Assembly (NCBI RefSeq): GCF_031195445.1
Contig: NZ_CP133483.1
Location: 1-35,767 of the forward strand
Origin: Acuticoccus sp. MNP-M23
GTDB lineage: Bacteria; Pseudomonadota; Alphaproteobacteria; Rhizobiales; Amorphaceae
Reading direction: 5' to 3'
Length of the DNA stretch: 35,767 nucleotides
Under the pieces are notes generated by a model, which saw only the letters and a program-made list of their open reading frames with translations, was not told the origin of the DNA and did no database searches. The position numbers were made by a program, and so were the translations under genes. Every line of letters starts with the position of its first letter. The first letter of the stretch is position 1. This document shows positions 35,709-35,767 of this stretch, one piece after another.

Positions 35709-35767
35709 CTCCGTCTCCTTCTGACGGAGTCCAGTTCAGACCGAGGACATTCCAAGGGGCAACGTCA

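Larger units (their letters stand above)
34571..35767 (-). mobile_element. Complete IS3-family insertion sequence (1197 bp)
   Basis: The left end starts TGACGTTGCCCC and the last bases of the window are the reverse complement of TGACGTTGCCCC. After a short mismatch TGTCC follows in both ends, so these are imperfect terminal inverted repeats of about 25 bp. Inside are orfA (35442-35708) and orfB (34597-35418) on the minus strand with a slippery heptamer at 35448-35454. The element lies within the right IS1182-like element. Target duplication cannot be checked because the window stops at the right end. Confidence 0.88.

Overview
The window looks like a piece of a large plasmid, or an integrated plasmid-derived island, from a GC-rich alphaproteobacterium. 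Rhodobacterales or Hyphomicrobiales, probably marine, is inferred. The reasons are a RepA-type initiator gene with 22-bp iterons, a ParA/ribbon-helix-helix partition pair, several toxin-antitoxin modules, an ArdC-type antirestriction gene, and an RTX glycerophosphodiesterase with a Ugp-type transporter. All assignments come from reading the sequence and translations; no database search was possible.

Layout: (1) 1-897, the end of an IS1182-like element with a broken transposase. (2) 932-5764, a three-gene overlapping restriction-modification operon (minus strand): methylase-like protein, DNA methyltransferase, GIY-YIG/helicase restriction subunit. (3) 5919-6908, a tyrosine recombinase. (4) 7102-10347, a strikingly AT-rich three-gene cassette of unknown function: secreted coiled-coil protein, large beta-rich protein without signal peptide, and exported OmpA-like protein. 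(5) 10987-13350, the plasmid backbone: RHH partner, ParA, a TGCCATG-rich centromere-like tract, RepA and five iterons. (6) 13640-14196, VapBC. (7) 14197-16513, about 2.3 kb almost without genes, containing a dense 9-bp repeat field, a perfect hairpin, a possible oriT and a frameshifted small gene. (8) 16514-27692, a coherent metabolic block: a secreted two-domain GDPD/RTX enzyme, a Ugp-like ABC transporter and a DeoR/GlpR-like regulator, with related operator-like motifs in front of both transcription units. (9) 27850-30974, a chimeric ArdC-resolvase gene, a ParDE-like module with a third small gene, and a GIY-YIG/DUF4357 nuclease. (10) 31241-34449, a tightly packed operon of two tiny proteins, two RHH-like proteins and a NERD-helicase, a candidate defence system. 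(11) 34501-35767, a second IS end with the same 20-bp terminus in opposite orientation, interrupted by a complete IS3-family element.

The segment between the two outward-facing IS termini (898-34500) has the geometry of a composite transposon cargo. It carries two probable defence loci, one counter-defence gene, two stabilisation modules, a replicon and a nutrient-scavenging block. In the metabolic block the secreted enzyme would release glycerol-3-phosphate from glycerophosphodiesters outside the cell, the ABC transporter would import it, and the DeoR protein would probably control both units.

The two strongest candidates for an undescribed system are the AT-rich exported cassette at 7102-10347 and the RHH/RHH/NERD-helicase operon at 31241-34449.
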